Below, one piece after another: positions 32,555-40,498 of a stretch of DNA of 64,000 bases. The translations under genes were made by a program, and so were the position numbers. Source of the stretch: Halobacillus litoralis (lineage in GTDB: Bacteria; Bacillota; Bacilli; Bacillales; Halobacillaceae); contig NZ_WMEW01000001.1 in assembly GCF_009856355.1 (NCBI RefSeq), positions 558,001 to 622,000 on the forward strand, read 5' to 3'. Below the pieces are notes generated by a model, which did no database searches, was not told the DNA's origin, and saw nothing but the letters and a program-made list of their open reading frames with translations. How positions within the stretch are numbered: position 1 is the stretch's first letter; each line of letters opens with the position of its first letter.

Positions 32555-34075
32555 ATGGTTTATGCTTTCCCGAACACAGAAGGATCGGAAGTCCAGTTTA
32601 AGGAGCGCTACGACAATTTCATTGGTGGAGAATGGACCGCTCCCGTGAAGGGCCAGTATTTTGAAAATGTGACACCTGTTACAGGCAGCACTTTCTGTCA
32701 GGTAGCACGATCCACAGAAGAGGATATTGAACTGGCGCTTGATGCAGCTCATAAAGCGAAAGATTCATGGGGGACGACCTCAGTCACCGAACGTTCTCTA
32801 ATCCTTAACCGGATTGCAGATCGTATGGAGGAAAACGCTGAAAAGCTCGCTGTTGCTGAAACATGGGAGAACGGAAAAGCTGTCCGTGAAACACTGAATG
32901 CGGATATCCCTCTTGCTGTAGACCACTTCCGGTACTTTGCTTCTGTCATTCGATCCGAGGAAGGCACCATCGGGGAAATCGATCAGGATACCGTGGCCTA
33001 TCATTTTAAAGAACCGCTGGGTGTTGTCGGTCAGATCATCCCTTGGAACTTCCCGCTTCTGATGGGAGTTTGGAAAATCGCTCCTGCCCTGGCTGCAGGT
33101 AATACGATTGTCCTTAAGCCGGCGGAGCAGACGCCTGCCTCCATCCTTTATTTCATGGAAATGGTGGAGGACCTTCTTCCGGCAGGTGTCTTGAATATCG
33201 TGAACGGATTCGGTCTGGAAGCTGGTAAGCCTCTGGCACAGAGCCCGCGTATCAACAAGGTCGCTTTCACCGGAGAAACGACAACCGGGCGGATGATCAT
33301 GCAGTACGCCTCTCAAAATATCATTCCTGTTACGCTGGAGCTTGGTGGGAAATCACCGAACATTATATTTGAGGATGTCATGCGCGAAGATGACGATTTT
33401 CTTGATAAAACGATTGAAGGTATGGTGATGTTCGCCTTGAACCAGGGCGAAGTCTGTACGTGTCCGTCCCGTGCTCTTATTCAGGAGTCCATCTATGATG
33501 AATTCATGGAGCGTGCCATTAAACGGGTCAAAGAAATCAAAACGGGAAATCCACTTGATCCTGAAGTCATGATGGGTGCCCAGGCCTCCTCTGAGCAGCT
33601 GGAAAAAATCCTTTCCTATTTGGAAATCGGGAAGGATGAAGGAGCCGAATGCCTGACCGGTGGAGCACGCAATCAGCTGGACGGCGACTTTAAGGACGGC
33701 TATTATGTGGAGCCGACCGTTTTTAAAGGGAACAACAGCATGCGGATTTTCCAGGAGGAAATCTTCGGCCCCGTCTTGTCTGTGACAACGTTCAAAGACC
33801 ATGACGAAGCTATGAAAATCGCCAACGATACCCTTTATGGTCTGGGGGCAGGTGTGTGGACGAGAGACATGAATACCGCCTATCGTTTCGGCCGCGGCAT
33901 TGAAGCCGGCCGTGTGTGGACAAACTGTTACCACGCCTACCCTGCCCACGCAGCCTTTGGCGGCTACAAAATGTCCGGCGTCGGCCGTGAGAACCATAAA
34001 ATGATGCTGGATCACTATCAGCAGACGAAAAACATGCTTGTCAGCTACAGCCCTAAAAAGCTTGGTTTCTTTTAA
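32555..34075 (+). CDS. NAD-dependent aldehyde dehydrogenase (acetaldehyde/ExaC type)
   Basis: A 506-residue ALDH-superfamily enzyme oxidising an aldehyde, probably acetaldehyde, to the acid. The NAD-binding motif is [22 protein letters not shown] and KPAEQTPAS. The general base Glu is in [13 protein letters not shown] and the catalytic Cys in [13 protein letters not shown]. The C-terminal bridging segment ends [10 protein letters not shown], typical of the AldB/ExaC group. A DUF779 gene follows after 38 bp, the usual partner of these acetaldehyde dehydrogenases. A perfect cre site at the promoter suggests carbon-catabolite repression. Confidence 0.9.
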   Translation: MVYAFPNTEGSEVQFKERYDNFIGGEWTAPVKGQYFENVTPVTGSTFCQVARSTEEDIELALDAAHKAKDSWGTTSVTERSLILNRIADRMEENAEKLAVAETWENGKAVRETLNADIPLAVDHFRYFASVIRSEEGTIGEIDQDTVAYHFKEPLGVVGQIIPWNFPLLMGVWKIAPALAAGNTIVLKPAEQTPASILYFMEMVEDLLPAGVLNIVNGFGLEAGKPLAQSPRINKVAFTGETTTGRMIMQYASQNIIPVTLELGGKSPNIIFEDVMREDDDFLDKTIEGMVMFALNQGEVCTCPSRALIQESIYDEFMERAIKRVKEIKTGNPLDPEVMMGAQASSEQLEKILSYLEIGKDEGAECLTGGARNQLDGDFKDGYYVEPTVFKGNNSMRIFQEEIFGPVLSVTTFKDHDEAMKIANDTLYGLGAGVWTRDMNTAYRFGRGIEAGRVWTNCYHAYPAHAAFGGYKMSGVGRENHKMMLDHYQQTKNMLVSYSPKKLGFF

Positions 34076-34113
34076 TCATCGCTCCGATTGCTAAAGAAAG
34101 GAGACCTCTGAAG

Positions 34114-34485
34114 ATGGTGGAACGCGTAAAAGCCACAGATGCTGCCCTGGAACTCATCGACCGGCTGAAAAAGAAGCACGGCTCTCTTCTCTTTCACCAA
34201 TCGGGTGGATGCTGCGATGGCAGCTCACCAATGTGTTATGAAGAAGGCGATTTGATGATTGGCAGTCAGGATGTCCGGCTCGGGGACATTGGAGACACCC
34301 CTTTCTATATGAATAAACGACAGTTTGACTACTGGAAGCATACCCAGCTGATCATAGATGTTGTGGACGGCCGGGGAGGCATGTTTTCTCTCGAAGGTGT
34401 GGAAGGAAAAAGATTCCTCACGAGATCCCGGGCCTTCACAGATGAAGAGTATCAGCAGCTGAAAGAAGCAGAAGTACAAAAATAA
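34114..34485 (+). CDS. DUF779 protein associated with aldehyde dehydrogenase
   Basis: A 123-residue protein with the DUF779 signature GSLLFHQSGGCCDGSSPMCY, whose adjacent cysteines and later DVVDGRGGMFSLEGVEGKRFLTRSR are conserved. Function is not established; the family is nearly always encoded next to acetaldehyde dehydrogenase, and the cysteines suggest metal or redox chemistry. It lies 38 bp after the ALDH gene with AAAGGAG before the ATG and is followed by a terminator, so the two form an operon. Confidence 0.85.
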   Translation: MVERVKATDAALELIDRLKKKHGSLLFHQSGGCCDGSSPMCYEEGDLMIGSQDVRLGDIGDTPFYMNKRQFDYWKHTQLIIDVVDGRGGMFSLEGVEGKRFLTRSRAFTDEEYQQLKEAEVQK

Positions 34486-34500
34486 ACAGACTCGCTAACG

Positions 34501-34530
34501 GCTGCCGGGAATTTTCCCGGCAGCTTTTTT
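34501..34530 (+). terminator. terminator after the ALDH-DUF779 operon
   Basis: GCTGCCGGGA (34501-34510) pairs with TCCCGGCAGC (34515-34524), followed by TTTTTT. Confidence 0.92.
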
Positions 34531-34578
34531 GGCGGATACGGAGAACAGGACAACACTCTCTAATCCATCCCCGGTCCT

Positions 34579-35292
34579 TTACTTTTGTTTCTTGTAAGCT
34601 GTCACGATCCTTTCCTGCGCACCGCCTGTTTTTTCAAACAACCGGAGCATCGGTTTGTTCTGGATACTGGTCGAGCCGACGTGACAGGCAGCTCTGAAGT
34701 CATACTTCAGGCGGCGGAGGGTTTCAATAAACACTGGAGTCCCCTTTCCCTTTCCACGCTCTTCAGGTATCAGTCCGATATAAAAAACACGGCCCTCATC
34801 CTCTGTCCCCGGTTCAATGTGAGGCATAGCGACTCCCACCGGCCCTTCCTTTTCATAAATCGCCAGGCAGGAATGCTCATACCCTTTTCCTAATTCCTGT
34901 TTGACGCTGTCCATATGCTCCTCCATGGTTTGATTGGATTCTCCGTTTGGGGAATCCTCCATCGACCGCTTCCAGATCTCCTTGAATAAAGGTTCTCCTA
35001 TATCCGAAACCTTCTTCCATGTGAATGAAGCAGCCGGAGAAGGCAGAGACTTTAAAGGGTTCCGGTAAAAAGCGGTCCTGTTGTGTTTGGAAAAGCCTGT
35101 GTTCAACAGATATTTCTCTGCTGCCGGATGATTCCCCACCATAAGCGTGACCAGCTGGCCGGGAACGGCTTCCTGGTCAATCCTGTCAGCTAAAGAGCAG
35201 ATTTCCAGGGTGGACAGCTTCCCTGTATCTTCAATCGTAATGTATTTTTCTCCTTCGATTCGTTTCACGGAATGACAGTTGAACCCGTTCAT
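34579..35292 (-). CDS. GNAT-family N-acetyltransferase
   Basis: A 237-residue protein with a less conserved first half (residues 1-85, perhaps a degenerate first GNAT domain) and a typical acetyl-CoA-binding domain. Motif A is VFYIGLIPEERGKGKGTPVF, preceded by the strand GPVGVAMPHIEPG and followed by CHVGSTSIQNKPMLRLFEKTG. The substrate is unknown. ATG 35292 (MNGFNCHSV) follows AAGGGGAT and is preferred to one 33 bases upstream, which would overlap the divergent neighbour's promoter region. It appears monocistronic; no clear terminator was found. Confidence 0.8.
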   Translation of the reverse strand: MNGFNCHSVKRIEGEKYITIEDTGKLSTLEICSLADRIDQEAVPGQLVTLMVGNHPAAEKYLLNTGFSKHNRTAFYRNPLKSLPSPAASFTWKKVSDIGEPLFKEIWKRSMEDSPNGESNQTMEEHMDSVKQELGKGYEHSCLAIYEKEGPVGVAMPHIEPGTEDEGRVFYIGLIPEERGKGKGTPVFIETLRRLKYDFRAACHVGSTSIQNKPMLRLFEKTGGAQERIVTAYKKQK

Positions 35293-35400
35293 ATTTGTAT
35301 CCCCTTCCATTGAATGAATGTTCATTACGCAGGCCGTATTACTTTTCAGCGGGGTTTAAAAAGCGTTACGATAGAAAAAGAGATAAAGGAGGATGATCAA

Positions 35401-36411
35401 ATGAGTAATCGAGAAATTCAGCTGGTAGAAAGACCGACAGCCGCTCCTACCCATGAGCATATCAAAATCGCCGAAACAGAAAAACCTGAACCAAAACAGG
35501 GAGAAGTCCTTGTGAAGCTTCTTTACGTATCTGTAGATCCATACATGCGTGGACGTATGAGTGATGCGAAATCCTACGTAGCCCCTTTCCAATTAAATGA
35601 ACCGATGGAAGGCGGCGTTGTCGCTGAAGTTGTAGAATCACAAACAGACGCCCTGGCGGCGGGAGACATCGTTACAGGAATGCTTCCGTGGCAGGAATTC
35701 ACAACGGCTGATCCAAATACCTTGAGAAAAATCGACCCAAGCCTGGGACCTGTCACTACATCCCTTGGTATTCTCGGTATGCCGGGACTAACCGCTTATT
35801 TCGGATTGATGGACATTGGTCAGCCGAAACAAGGAGAGACGCTTGTCGTTTCCGGTGCGGCGGGGGCTGTTGGCTCAGCTGTCGTGCAAATCGGTAAAAT
35901 TGAAGGCTGCCATGTTGTTGGTATCGCCGGCTCTGATGAAAAACTCGCGTATTTAAAAGATGAACTGGGTGTCGATGAAGTCATCAACTATAAGACGGAC
36001 GACGTTCCTGCCCGTCTGGATGAAGCCTGCCCGAACGGGATTGATATTTACTTCGATAACGTCGGTGGCGAGATTTCCGATGCCGTTTATCCACGCCTGA
36101 ATAAATTTGCGCGTATTTCCCAGTGTGGAGCCATTTCCACGTACAATACGCCGAATGCCCAGGGACCTCGCATGCAGTCCCACCTTATTAAGGCCAGTGC
36201 CCTTATCAAAGGATTCACTGTCGGTGATTATCAGGACCGTTTCAGTGAAGGCTTCCAGTACTTGTCCCAGAAACTCCAGGAAGGCCGTCTGACGTATGAA
36301 GAAACGATCGTCGAAGGTTTCGAAAACGTCCCGGATGCGTTTTTCGGATTGTTTGAAGGGACGAACCTCGGGAAACAGCTCGTGAAAGTTGCGGAACCTT
36401 CCCATTCCTAA
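35401..36411 (+). CDS. yfmJ: YfmJ-like NADP-dependent MDR oxidoreductase
   Basis: A 336-residue zinc-independent medium-chain dehydrogenase/reductase of the leukotriene B4 12-hydroxydehydrogenase/CurA group. The N-terminal GroES-like domain has VKLLYVSVDPYMRGRMSD. The Rossmann motif is VVSGAAGAVGSAVVQIGKIEG, and the NADP-binding region DIYFDNVGGEISDAV is typical. Members reduce the double bond of alpha,beta-unsaturated aldehydes and ketones and so detoxify reactive electrophiles. AAAGGAGGATGA precedes ATG 35401. Monocistronic, ending at a shared terminator. Confidence 0.88.
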   Translation: MSNREIQLVERPTAAPTHEHIKIAETEKPEPKQGEVLVKLLYVSVDPYMRGRMSDAKSYVAPFQLNEPMEGGVVAEVVESQTDALAAGDIVTGMLPWQEFTTADPNTLRKIDPSLGPVTTSLGILGMPGLTAYFGLMDIGQPKQGETLVVSGAAGAVGSAVVQIGKIEGCHVVGIAGSDEKLAYLKDELGVDEVINYKTDDVPARLDEACPNGIDIYFDNVGGEISDAVYPRLNKFARISQCGAISTYNTPNAQGPRMQSHLIKASALIKGFTVGDYQDRFSEGFQYLSQKLQEGRLTYEETIVEGFENVPDAFFGLFEGTNLGKQLVKVAEPSHS

Positions 36412-36420
36412 TTCAAAAAA

Positions 36421-36452
36421 AACCTGTAGAAGGATGCATCCTTCTACAGGTT
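36421..36452. terminator. bidirectional terminator between yfmJ and the STAS gene
   Basis: AACCTGTAGAAGGA (36421-36434) and TCCTTCTACAGGTT (36439-36452) around TGCA, a perfect palindrome with T/A runs on both sides. Confidence 0.95.
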
Positions 36453-36456
36453 TTTT

Positions 36457-37287
36457 TTATGTCTCAAGTGAGGTGGAAGGACGTTGGATCCCAAGGTCAC
36501 TAAGTGCCTGTTCGAGACCACCTTTTGTCTGGATCCGTTTAAAGTTGACACCAAGATCCACCATCGTTTTCGCCATTTCCGGCCTGAGGCCTGTCAATGT
36601 CGTTTTCACACCGACAAGCTCCAAGGCATGGAAAATCTGATAGATGTAATTCGCTACATAGGTATCGATGATCGGGACCCCGGATACATCAATGAACAGC
36701 TCATCGAGATCCAGTTCGGTACTCCGGCGGAGGGATGTATCCATCACCATTCTGGCCCTTGGTGGATCGACCTCTCCAATGAGAGGCAGAACCGCCACTC
36801 CTTCAACAATCGTAACCACAGGAACAGACAATTCAGCAAGTCTTGTTTCTTTGCGCTCAGCCTCCTGCTGGATGCTTCTTGAATAAGACTCGCTGAAGTG
36901 CCTGGTGACTTCATCAAGGATGGAACTGACGGCTTTACTTACTTTGATAATGGTGGAAGAAGAGAAGGCGTCCTGTTCCAACTCTTCCTTGAAATGATCC
37001 CAAAGCACCCGGCGGACAAAATGAACCGCTCTCAGGGACTGTGACAATTCTCCGCCCTGGTTGATTTTGCTCGCCACTTCTTTTTCCGACCAGACCTTCA
37101 CTTTTTCATGAACGTCCAAAGTCTCTTCTTCCAGGCTTTCAGAAATAAACATGAACAGCTGCTCCCAGTCAGCTGTCATGAGTGCCTCCACCCCATATTC
37201 CTTTTTCTTCATCGCTTTGACTTGTTCATCCAGCACTTTTTTGCTGGATACAATTTTATCTTTTATGTAGGACAGCTCATTATTCAT
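36457..37287 (-). CDS. RsbR-like STAS-domain regulator
   Basis: A 276-residue protein. The N-terminal half (about 1-145) is all-helical, like the non-heme-globin-type sensory domain of RsbR paralogues. The C-terminal STAS domain begins VTIVEGVAVLPLIGEVDPPRA and contains LFIDVSGVPIIDTYVANYIYQ, the conserved loop whose Ser/Thr is phosphorylated by RsbT-type kinases. Such proteins form stressosomes controlling sigma B. No rsbS/rsbT partner is in the window, so it may be a distal RsbR paralogue. It is divergent from a small membrane protein gene. Confidence 0.85.
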   Translation of the reverse strand: MNNELSYIKDKIVSSKKVLDEQVKAMKKKEYGVEALMTADWEQLFMFISESLEEETLDVHEKVKVWSEKEVASKINQGGELSQSLRAVHFVRRVLWDHFKEELEQDAFSSSTIIKVSKAVSSILDEVTRHFSESYSRSIQQEAERKETRLAELSVPVVTIVEGVAVLPLIGEVDPPRARMVMDTSLRRSTELDLDELFIDVSGVPIIDTYVANYIYQIFHALELVGVKTTLTGLRPEMAKTMVDLGVNFKRIQTKGGLEQALSDLGIQRPSTSLET

Positions 37288-37350
37288 CTGCAACCGTCTC
37301 CCTGTTTAAAGTATTCTTTAATCCTAACCTTACCATAAACTATTTTCTGA

Positions 37351-37372
37351 AAGAATAACTATACCTATTCTT
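37351..37372. promoter_or_regulatory. inverted repeat between the divergent STAS and small-protein genes
   Basis: AAGAATA (37351-37357) and TATTCTT (37366-37372) with an 8-base spacer. It lies just upstream of a TATGAT -10-like hexamer (37389-37394) for the plus-strand gene. Possible operator; no matching regulator recognised. Confidence 0.35.
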
Positions 37373-37427
37373 CTTTCTGTGATTTCGGTATGATTAGGGA
37401 GATAACGCCTGTCTATGGAGGATTTAT

Positions 37428-37589
37428 ATGAATAAAGCGACATTGACCATTTTTCTTGTACTCTGTCTTCTTTTCCTGATCAGGGGACTCTACATCGGTA
37501 TCTCCCAGGGGGAATGGACATCCTTGATCATCGCCTTATTGATCATCGTGTTTGGATCCTACCGGCTTTTTCAAAAAAACCAAAAATAA
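37428..37589 (+). CDS. small two-helix membrane protein, 53 aa
   Basis: A 53-residue frame with a strong ribosome site (TATGGAGGATTTAT before ATG) and its own terminator 14 bases long directly after the stop. The sequence has two hydrophobic helices, TLTIFLVLCLLFLI and TSLIIALLIIVFGSYRLF, joined by GLYIGISQGEW, and a basic tail (QKNQK). I do not recognise the family. The ribosome site, the terminator and the clean two-helix pattern make it likely to be real. It is divergent from the STAS gene and convergent with the DCC-family gene. Confidence 0.7.
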   Translation: MNKATLTIFLVLCLLFLIRGLYIGISQGEWTSLIIALLIIVFGSYRLFQKNQK

Positions 37590-37614
37590 AGCCTTCCGTA
37601 ACGAAGGCTTTTTA
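37589..37614 (+). terminator. terminator after the 53-aa membrane protein
   Basis: AAGCCTTC (37589-37596) pairs with GAAGGCTT (37603-37610), followed by TTTT. Confidence 0.85.
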
Positions 37615-37980
37615 TGCATATCGGGGAAGATCATACCTTCCGAACCACTGGTGTCTGTGATCGGAAAACCAGCGGTATAGAGGGGAGCCTATCCGTGAGG
37701 CTCCTGGAAGAGATAGAAGGACACCGAAGGCCGCAAAGAAAGGCAGGGCCAGCATCAACCGGCGGATGGTTTCAAACCCCTGGGTGATTTCCCCTTCTTT
37801 TGTGAGCATATGAATTTCATCAAGGACGTTTCGTCCTTCTAAATAAGGATATTTTCCACTTTTCTCTGTTTCCTGTACAGCTACCCATTTTATCTGTCCC
37901 AGCCAGTCAAACTTCATGAGTATTTTTTTGACATAGAAGCAGAAGGGACACTGTGCATCGTAAAAAACGACATGCTTCAC
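37612..37980 (-). CDS. DCC-family thiol-disulfide oxidoreductase-like protein (DUF393)
   Basis: A 122-residue protein with the N-terminal motif VVFYDAQCPFCFYVKKIL, the DxxCPxC signature that names the family and resembles a thioredoxin-like redox site. The rest includes GFETIRRLMLALPFFAAFGVLLSLPG, a hydrophobic stretch, and ends with basic and aromatic residues (YRWFSDHRHQWFGRY). Role unknown. It starts with GTG behind AAAGGAGTGATC, 12 bp after pabBC, and so is probably the last gene of the pab operon. Confidence 0.82.
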   Translation of the reverse strand: MKHVVFYDAQCPFCFYVKKILMKFDWLGQIKWVAVQETEKSGKYPYLEGRNVLDEIHMLTKEGEITQGFETIRRLMLALPFFAAFGVLLSLPGASRIGSPLYRWFSDHRHQWFGRYDLPRYA

Positions 37981-37992
37981 TGGATCACTCCT

Positions 37993-39726
37993 TTATGAAA
38001 ACTCCGCCTTCACCCACCCCCGGAGGGCATTCACCATCCAGATTTCCTCGAATTCCCCAAGCTGATCCTTAGTAAGGATCTGTTCTTTTATACGCCCCTG
38101 GTCCAACAGGTACTGCCTGTATGTACCTGCAAGAAGACCACTGGTTACCGGCGGTGTGATGTACTCTCCATGATATTTGACGACGAGATTGGCTATTGTG
38201 AATTCTGTCAGTTCCCCCCGGTCGTTCCACAGAAGAGTGGCTGCTTTACCGGGCACTTTGTGTCTCTCATATATTTCCCTGTGCGTCGTCTTATGAAACA
38301 AGAAAGGATCCTGATCGGATACAGGGGCGGCGGCAAGAGCGGTCTGAACATGAGGAGCGGGTGGATCCATCGGCATAACCTGAATTTCTTCCCGCCCGTT
38401 TTCATCTGTAAGGAGCCTTATTTTGTACAGCCCTTCCGGCCGTTGGTCTGTCACTTCCCGTAAGCGCTGCTTCAACCGGGAAGTGTTCAATGGGAATTGA
38501 AAGTACCGCGCTGACTTCTGCAGCCTCTGCAGGTGGTAATCCAACAGGTGTACACACCCTTCTTCCAGTCTCATCGTCTCCAAAAGCTGAAAATCAGGAC
38601 GGTCTTCTGTGAGAAGACGGGCTTTGGTAAGCACTTCCTGATACTCCCCTTCTGAAGTGGAATCCCACGTTACGCCGCCTCCCGTTCCATAAACCGCTCT
38701 TCCACTTTCATGGTTGATCATAATTGTGCGGATGGGAACATTAAAGACGGCTTCCCTCCGGGGGGTTATAAAGCCGATGGCGCCGCAGTACACATCACGG
38801 GGGGAATCTTCCAGCCTTTTAATATATTCCATCGTCCTCACCTTGGGAGCCCCTGTAATGGACCCACATGGAAACAAGGCTTCAAACACCTGATACATCG
38901 TTAAGGATGGAGGAAGTTCTCCTTCCACAGTGGAAGTCATCTGATGGACGGTCGGATAGGTTTCTATATCAAACAGAGCCGGCACGCGCACGGAGCCGGG
39001 GACGGCAATCCGGCCGAGATCATTTCTTAAGAGATCGACGATCATCAGGTTTTCTGATTTTTCTTTTTCGGACACTTGAAGGTGCGTGTGCTGCTCTTCA
39101 TCTTCCGAGTAAAACCTTCCACGTCCAGCTGTGCCTTTCATCGGTTTTGTTGTAATCGTGCGGTTATTCATCCGGAAAAAAAGTTCAGGAGAAGCGGATA
39201 AAAGGCTCCGGTCCCCCATATTTATATAAGCACCGTAGCCGGGCTTTTGATTGTTCATTAAACGCTGGTACAGCGAAAAGTCATCACCGGAAAAAGCGGC
39301 TTCCAATCTTGTCGTATAATTGACCTGGTACGTATCCCCTTCTTCAATCCCCTTCTTCACCTGTTCGATGCCTTTTCGGTAGTGGTTGTAGCTGCCCTTC
39401 ATTTTCCACTCGGACACATGAAACGGAAGGCCGGAGGAATGTTCAGAAGCGTCCTCCCCTTTTTCGAAAATCCCGAACCAGACGAGCGGCCATTCAGGAG
39501 AATCGTGCACAACAAACGACTCATCAAAAGCCGGTGCTGCCTCATATGAAACATAGCCGGCAGCATAATAGCCTTCATCAAGAAGTTCTTCCAACCGTTC
39601 GAACAGTTCCTTCACTTCCCGGTGGTTGTCGGTCGTCAAGATTTCCACCGGCTTTTCAAAACGTCTGTTTTCCTTTTCACCATGCTCGTTCACAAATTCA
39701 AACTGCAGAAGAGGTTCATGATTCAT
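37993..39726 (-). CDS. pabB: aminodeoxychorismate synthase component I fused to aminodeoxychorismate lyase
   Basis: A 577-residue fusion. Residues 1-370 are the chorismate-binding PabB domain, with YQVNYTTRLEAAF, TKPMKGTAGRG (PxKGT), LMIVDLLRNDLGRI, PCGSITGAPKVRTME and YCGAIGF. The remainder is a fold-type IV PLP enzyme, the PabC lyase, with HKTTHREIYERH (PLP Lys) and GELTEFTIANLVVKY. The two parts convert chorismate plus PabA-derived ammonia to p-aminobenzoate for folate. The start ATG overlaps the pabA stop (ATGA), so translation is coupled. Such PabB-PabC fusions are known but differ from the separate genes of B. subtilis. Confidence 0.92.
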   Translation of the reverse strand: MNHEPLLQFEFVNEHGEKENRRFEKPVEILTTDNHREVKELFERLEELLDEGYYAAGYVSYEAAPAFDESFVVHDSPEWPLVWFGIFEKGEDASEHSSGLPFHVSEWKMKGSYNHYRKGIEQVKKGIEEGDTYQVNYTTRLEAAFSGDDFSLYQRLMNNQKPGYGAYINMGDRSLLSASPELFFRMNNRTITTKPMKGTAGRGRFYSEDEEQHTHLQVSEKEKSENLMIVDLLRNDLGRIAVPGSVRVPALFDIETYPTVHQMTSTVEGELPPSLTMYQVFEALFPCGSITGAPKVRTMEYIKRLEDSPRDVYCGAIGFITPRREAVFNVPIRTIMINHESGRAVYGTGGGVTWDSTSEGEYQEVLTKARLLTEDRPDFQLLETMRLEEGCVHLLDYHLQRLQKSARYFQFPLNTSRLKQRLREVTDQRPEGLYKIRLLTDENGREEIQVMPMDPPAPHVQTALAAAPVSDQDPFLFHKTTHREIYERHKVPGKAATLLWNDRGELTEFTIANLVVKYHGEYITPPVTSGLLAGTYRQYLLDQGRIKEQILTKDQLGEFEEIWMVNALRGWVKAEFS

Positions 39727-40325
39727 ACGACCGCCCCTTTCCTGCCTGATTGATACCGCAGTGCCTGCTGGTACGTATTCCACAGCATCGTGAAGCCGCA
39801 CTCTGTAAGAATTGACTCCGGATGGAACTGGATGCCTTCCACTGGATAGTCCCGGTGCCGGACTCCCATGATACTCCCATCTTCAGAGACCGCTGTAACT
39901 ACGAGCTGCTCCGGCATTTGATACTTATCTGCCTCCAGGGAATGGTAGCGTGTGACCTGCACACTTTCAGGGAGGCCCTCATAGACGTGGGCACCATCAT
40001 GCGTCATGGCCGTGACTTTACCGTGCATCGGCTTTCTGCCTTTACGGACGGTTCCACCATAAGCCTCTACAATCAGCTGGTGACCCAGACAGATGCCGAG
40101 AATCGGAATATCAGCTTCGAATGCCCGGAGAACGTCCAGGCAGACACCGGATTCCGATGGTTTACCAGGCCCCGGAGAAAGAACAATCAGGTCAGGAGCA
40201 AGGTTGGCGATCTCCTCTACGGTGACTGCATCATTTTTTCTGACCATGACTTCTGTCTCCATCTGCTGAAAATACTGCACCAAGTTATACGTAAAAGAAT
40301 CATAGTTATCAATGACGATGATCAT
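39723..40325 (-). CDS. pabA: aminodeoxychorismate/anthranilate synthase glutaminase component
   Basis: A 200-residue class I glutamine amidotransferase. Motifs are IDNYDSFTYNLVQYF, SPGPGKPSESG, the nucleophile Cys in LGICLGHQLIVEAYGG, and the His/Glu pair in IQFHPESILTE. It supplies ammonia to PabB; in Bacilli the same subunit may also serve anthranilate synthase. No trp genes are adjacent, and the ATGA overlap with the pabB-pabC fusion points to folate synthesis. Ribosome site AAAGGTG precedes ATG 40325. Confidence 0.92.
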   Translation of the reverse strand: MIIVIDNYDSFTYNLVQYFQQMETEVMVRKNDAVTVEEIANLAPDLIVLSPGPGKPSESGVCLDVLRAFEADIPILGICLGHQLIVEAYGGTVRKGRKPMHGKVTAMTHDGAHVYEGLPESVQVTRYHSLEADKYQMPEQLVVTAVSEDGSIMGVRHRDYPVEGIQFHPESILTECGFTMLWNTYQQALRYQSGRKGAVV

Positions 40326-40410
40326 AGCTGTTTCACCTTTCGTCCGTAATCATAATACCTTCATTATACTACCCTTCGGGGGCACCCTCATAGGAAGAAC
40401 TGCTGCTAAA

Positions 40411-40453
40411 ATCCATCAGCTTAGGAAAAAACAATCGAAAATGCCTGATGGAT
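40411..40453. promoter_or_regulatory. 9-bp inverted repeat upstream of the two-component operon
   Basis: ATCCATCAG (40411-40419) and CTGATGGAT (40445-40453), a perfect pair spanning the likely promoter of the kinase gene in the divergent pabA-kinase region. Possible response-regulator or repressor site. Confidence 0.35.
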
Positions 40454-40498
40454 ATATTAGAATGTATAAAAAGATGCGCTCCAGTTAGGATGAATCAC

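Noticed and set aside
32381..32752. N-terminal extension of the ypcP exonuclease
   Set aside because: The frame is open but covers the divergent promoter and cre site, lacks family similarity, and the ATG at 32380 has a well placed ribosome site.
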